Shown: positions 63,479 through 64,000 of the stretch, piece by piece | How positions within the stretch are numbered: position 1 is the first letter of the stretch | Layout: each line of letters begins with the position of its first letter | Source: Maricaulaceae bacterium EIL42A08 | Lineage (GTDB): Bacteria > Pseudomonadota > Alphaproteobacteria > Caulobacterales > Maricaulaceae | Assembly (NCBI GenBank): GCA_024178355.1 | Contig: JAMZNZ010000002.1 | Coordinates: forward strand, 539,501 to 603,500 | Reading direction: 5' to 3' | Length of the DNA stretch: 64,000 nt | Notes under the pieces: generated by a model | The model's input: only the letters and a program-made list of their open reading frames with translations | Databases searched by the model: none | What the model was told of the DNA's origin: nothing | Program-made: the position numbers and the translations under genes

Positions 63479-64000
63479 ATGGGGCGCACCTATTCGGTGA
63501 TGATTGTCGGGGGTGACGAGACTGGCGCGGCCGAAGCTGCAGCTGGGCTTGCTGGTCTTGGTTTTACCGTGCACCGCCATCAGGCTGACGGCGGCGTCGA
63601 TGCTGTTGTCGCGTTTGAGCCATCTGCTGAGCAGAGTATTCAAGACTGTCCTGTCTTGAACATTGGCAGCTTTGATCCCGACCGTCCTTCGCTCGCTCGG
63701 CCAGCCCACCCCATTCAAATTGCAGCGCGTCTTCGCAGCCTGATCCGTCTGCATGTGCTTGAGCGTGTCGCTCGCTTACGTGCTGAAGATGCCCATGACG
63801 CAGGGGCCCCGCCCCCGGCCAAAGATGTCTCAGGCGGTGATGCCAGCGTGCTATATGTCGGTGCTCCTGGCCCCGGTTATATGCGCCTTCAACACGCGTT
63901 ATCCGATGCATCGCTGAACACGATTGCGGCCTTCACGACCTTTACCGCCTTTGATTACATGCATGAGCAAGCCTTTGATGCGGTTGTGCTCAGCACCGAT
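63479..64000 (+). CDS. tandem receiver-like protein, start only (cut by window end)
   Basis: 174 residues of an open frame running off the right edge. Two similar modules are visible: residues ~6-100 (SVMIVGGDETGAAEAAAGLAG up to VAFEPSAEQSIQDCPVLNIG and a helical linker LRSLIRLHVLERVARLRAED) and a second starting ASVLYVGAPGPGYMRLQHALSD with FDAVVLSTD. They look like degenerate receiver domains without the acidic pocket, as in PopA or PleD, which end in a GGDEF domain; that end is outside the window. GGGGGAG lies one to two bases before the ATG, so ATG 63500 is also possible. Moderate confidence in the fold, low in the name. Confidence 0.55.
   Translation, partial: MGRTYSVMIVGGDETGAAEAAAGLAGLGFTVHRHQADGGVDAVVAFEPSAEQSIQDCPVLNIGSFDPDRPSLARPAHPIQIAARLRSLIRLHVLERVARLRAEDAHDAGAPPPAKDVSGGDASVLYVGAPGPGYMRLQHALSDASLNTIAAFTTFTAFDYMHEQAFDAVVLSTD

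Overview
The window is a dense, GC-rich chromosomal segment of an alphaproteobacterium. The gene order argues for the Caulobacterales/Maricaulales side of the class: hemA with a MucR/Ros regulator, nrdR-rib-nusB-thiL, plsX-fabH-ihfA-merR with a cytochrome bc1 chaperone, rplM-rpsI with an extended S9, dusB-ntrBC-ntrYX-trkAH-hfq-hflX-mazG, and dac-tmk-holB-tatD. I infer a marine, aerobic, stalked-bacterium relative; the species cannot be fixed from sequence reading alone. No prophage, insertion sequence, CRISPR array or rRNA operon was seen.

Layout. 1-8 kb: end of hemA, a small conserved gene with a terminator inside its 3' end, a MucR regulator lacking its zinc histidines, glyA, then a tightly overlapping nrdR-ribD(C-terminal half only)-ribE-ribBA(degenerate second domain)-ribH-nusB-thiL operon. 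8-15 kb: a K+-independent proton pyrophosphatase, bamE, bc1 chaperone, plsX, fabH, ihfA and a MerR regulator. 14.9-16.7 kb: a scarred region with tRNA-Pro, a mutated 29-nt copy of its 3' end, a fragment of a PqiA-like gene and a frameshifted secreted-protein gene. 16.7-25.9 kb: an acyl-CoA dehydrogenase pair, ctaA (COX15), a PhoX phosphatase overlapping a lipoprotein gene, rplM-rpsI, pncC and ispDF.

26-38.4 kb: dusB-ntrB-ntrC-ntrY-ntrX-trkA-trkH-hfq-hflX all run forward, with mazG converging on hflX. NtrC has lost its Walker A lysine, Walker B acidic residues and the sigma-54 loop. NtrX keeps its ATPase motifs but also lacks that loop. 38.5-43 kb: a reverse operon dac-tmk-holB-tatD-metallo-beta-lactamase. 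43-51 kb: tRNA-Ser, an ABC exporter, a TPR protein, a secreted protein that reads as a thiaminase I with a Cys-rich tail, and an NfeD protease/slipin pair. 51-54.4 kb: amino-acid catabolism (FAH-family hydrolase, tryptophan 2,3-dioxygenase, a stand-alone Lrp-type sensor domain, L-serine dehydratase).

54.4-58.3 kb is the most unusual block: five reverse-strand genes, overlapping or nearly so. They encode a Rieske/FMN-glutamate-synthase-like protein (broken by a one-base frameshift), two very small membrane proteins, a haem-b ferric-reductase-like membrane domain fused to a Rieske domain, and an anchored Cys-rich protein. I infer an uncharacterised membrane redox complex. 58.4-64 kb: a DUF2145 protein with a small Ala-rich partner, the two subunits of a succinyl-CoA:3-ketoacid CoA transferase, a YihY/BrkB membrane protein, a CaiB/Amacr-type CoA transferase, and the start of a gene for a tandem receiver-like protein that runs off the window.
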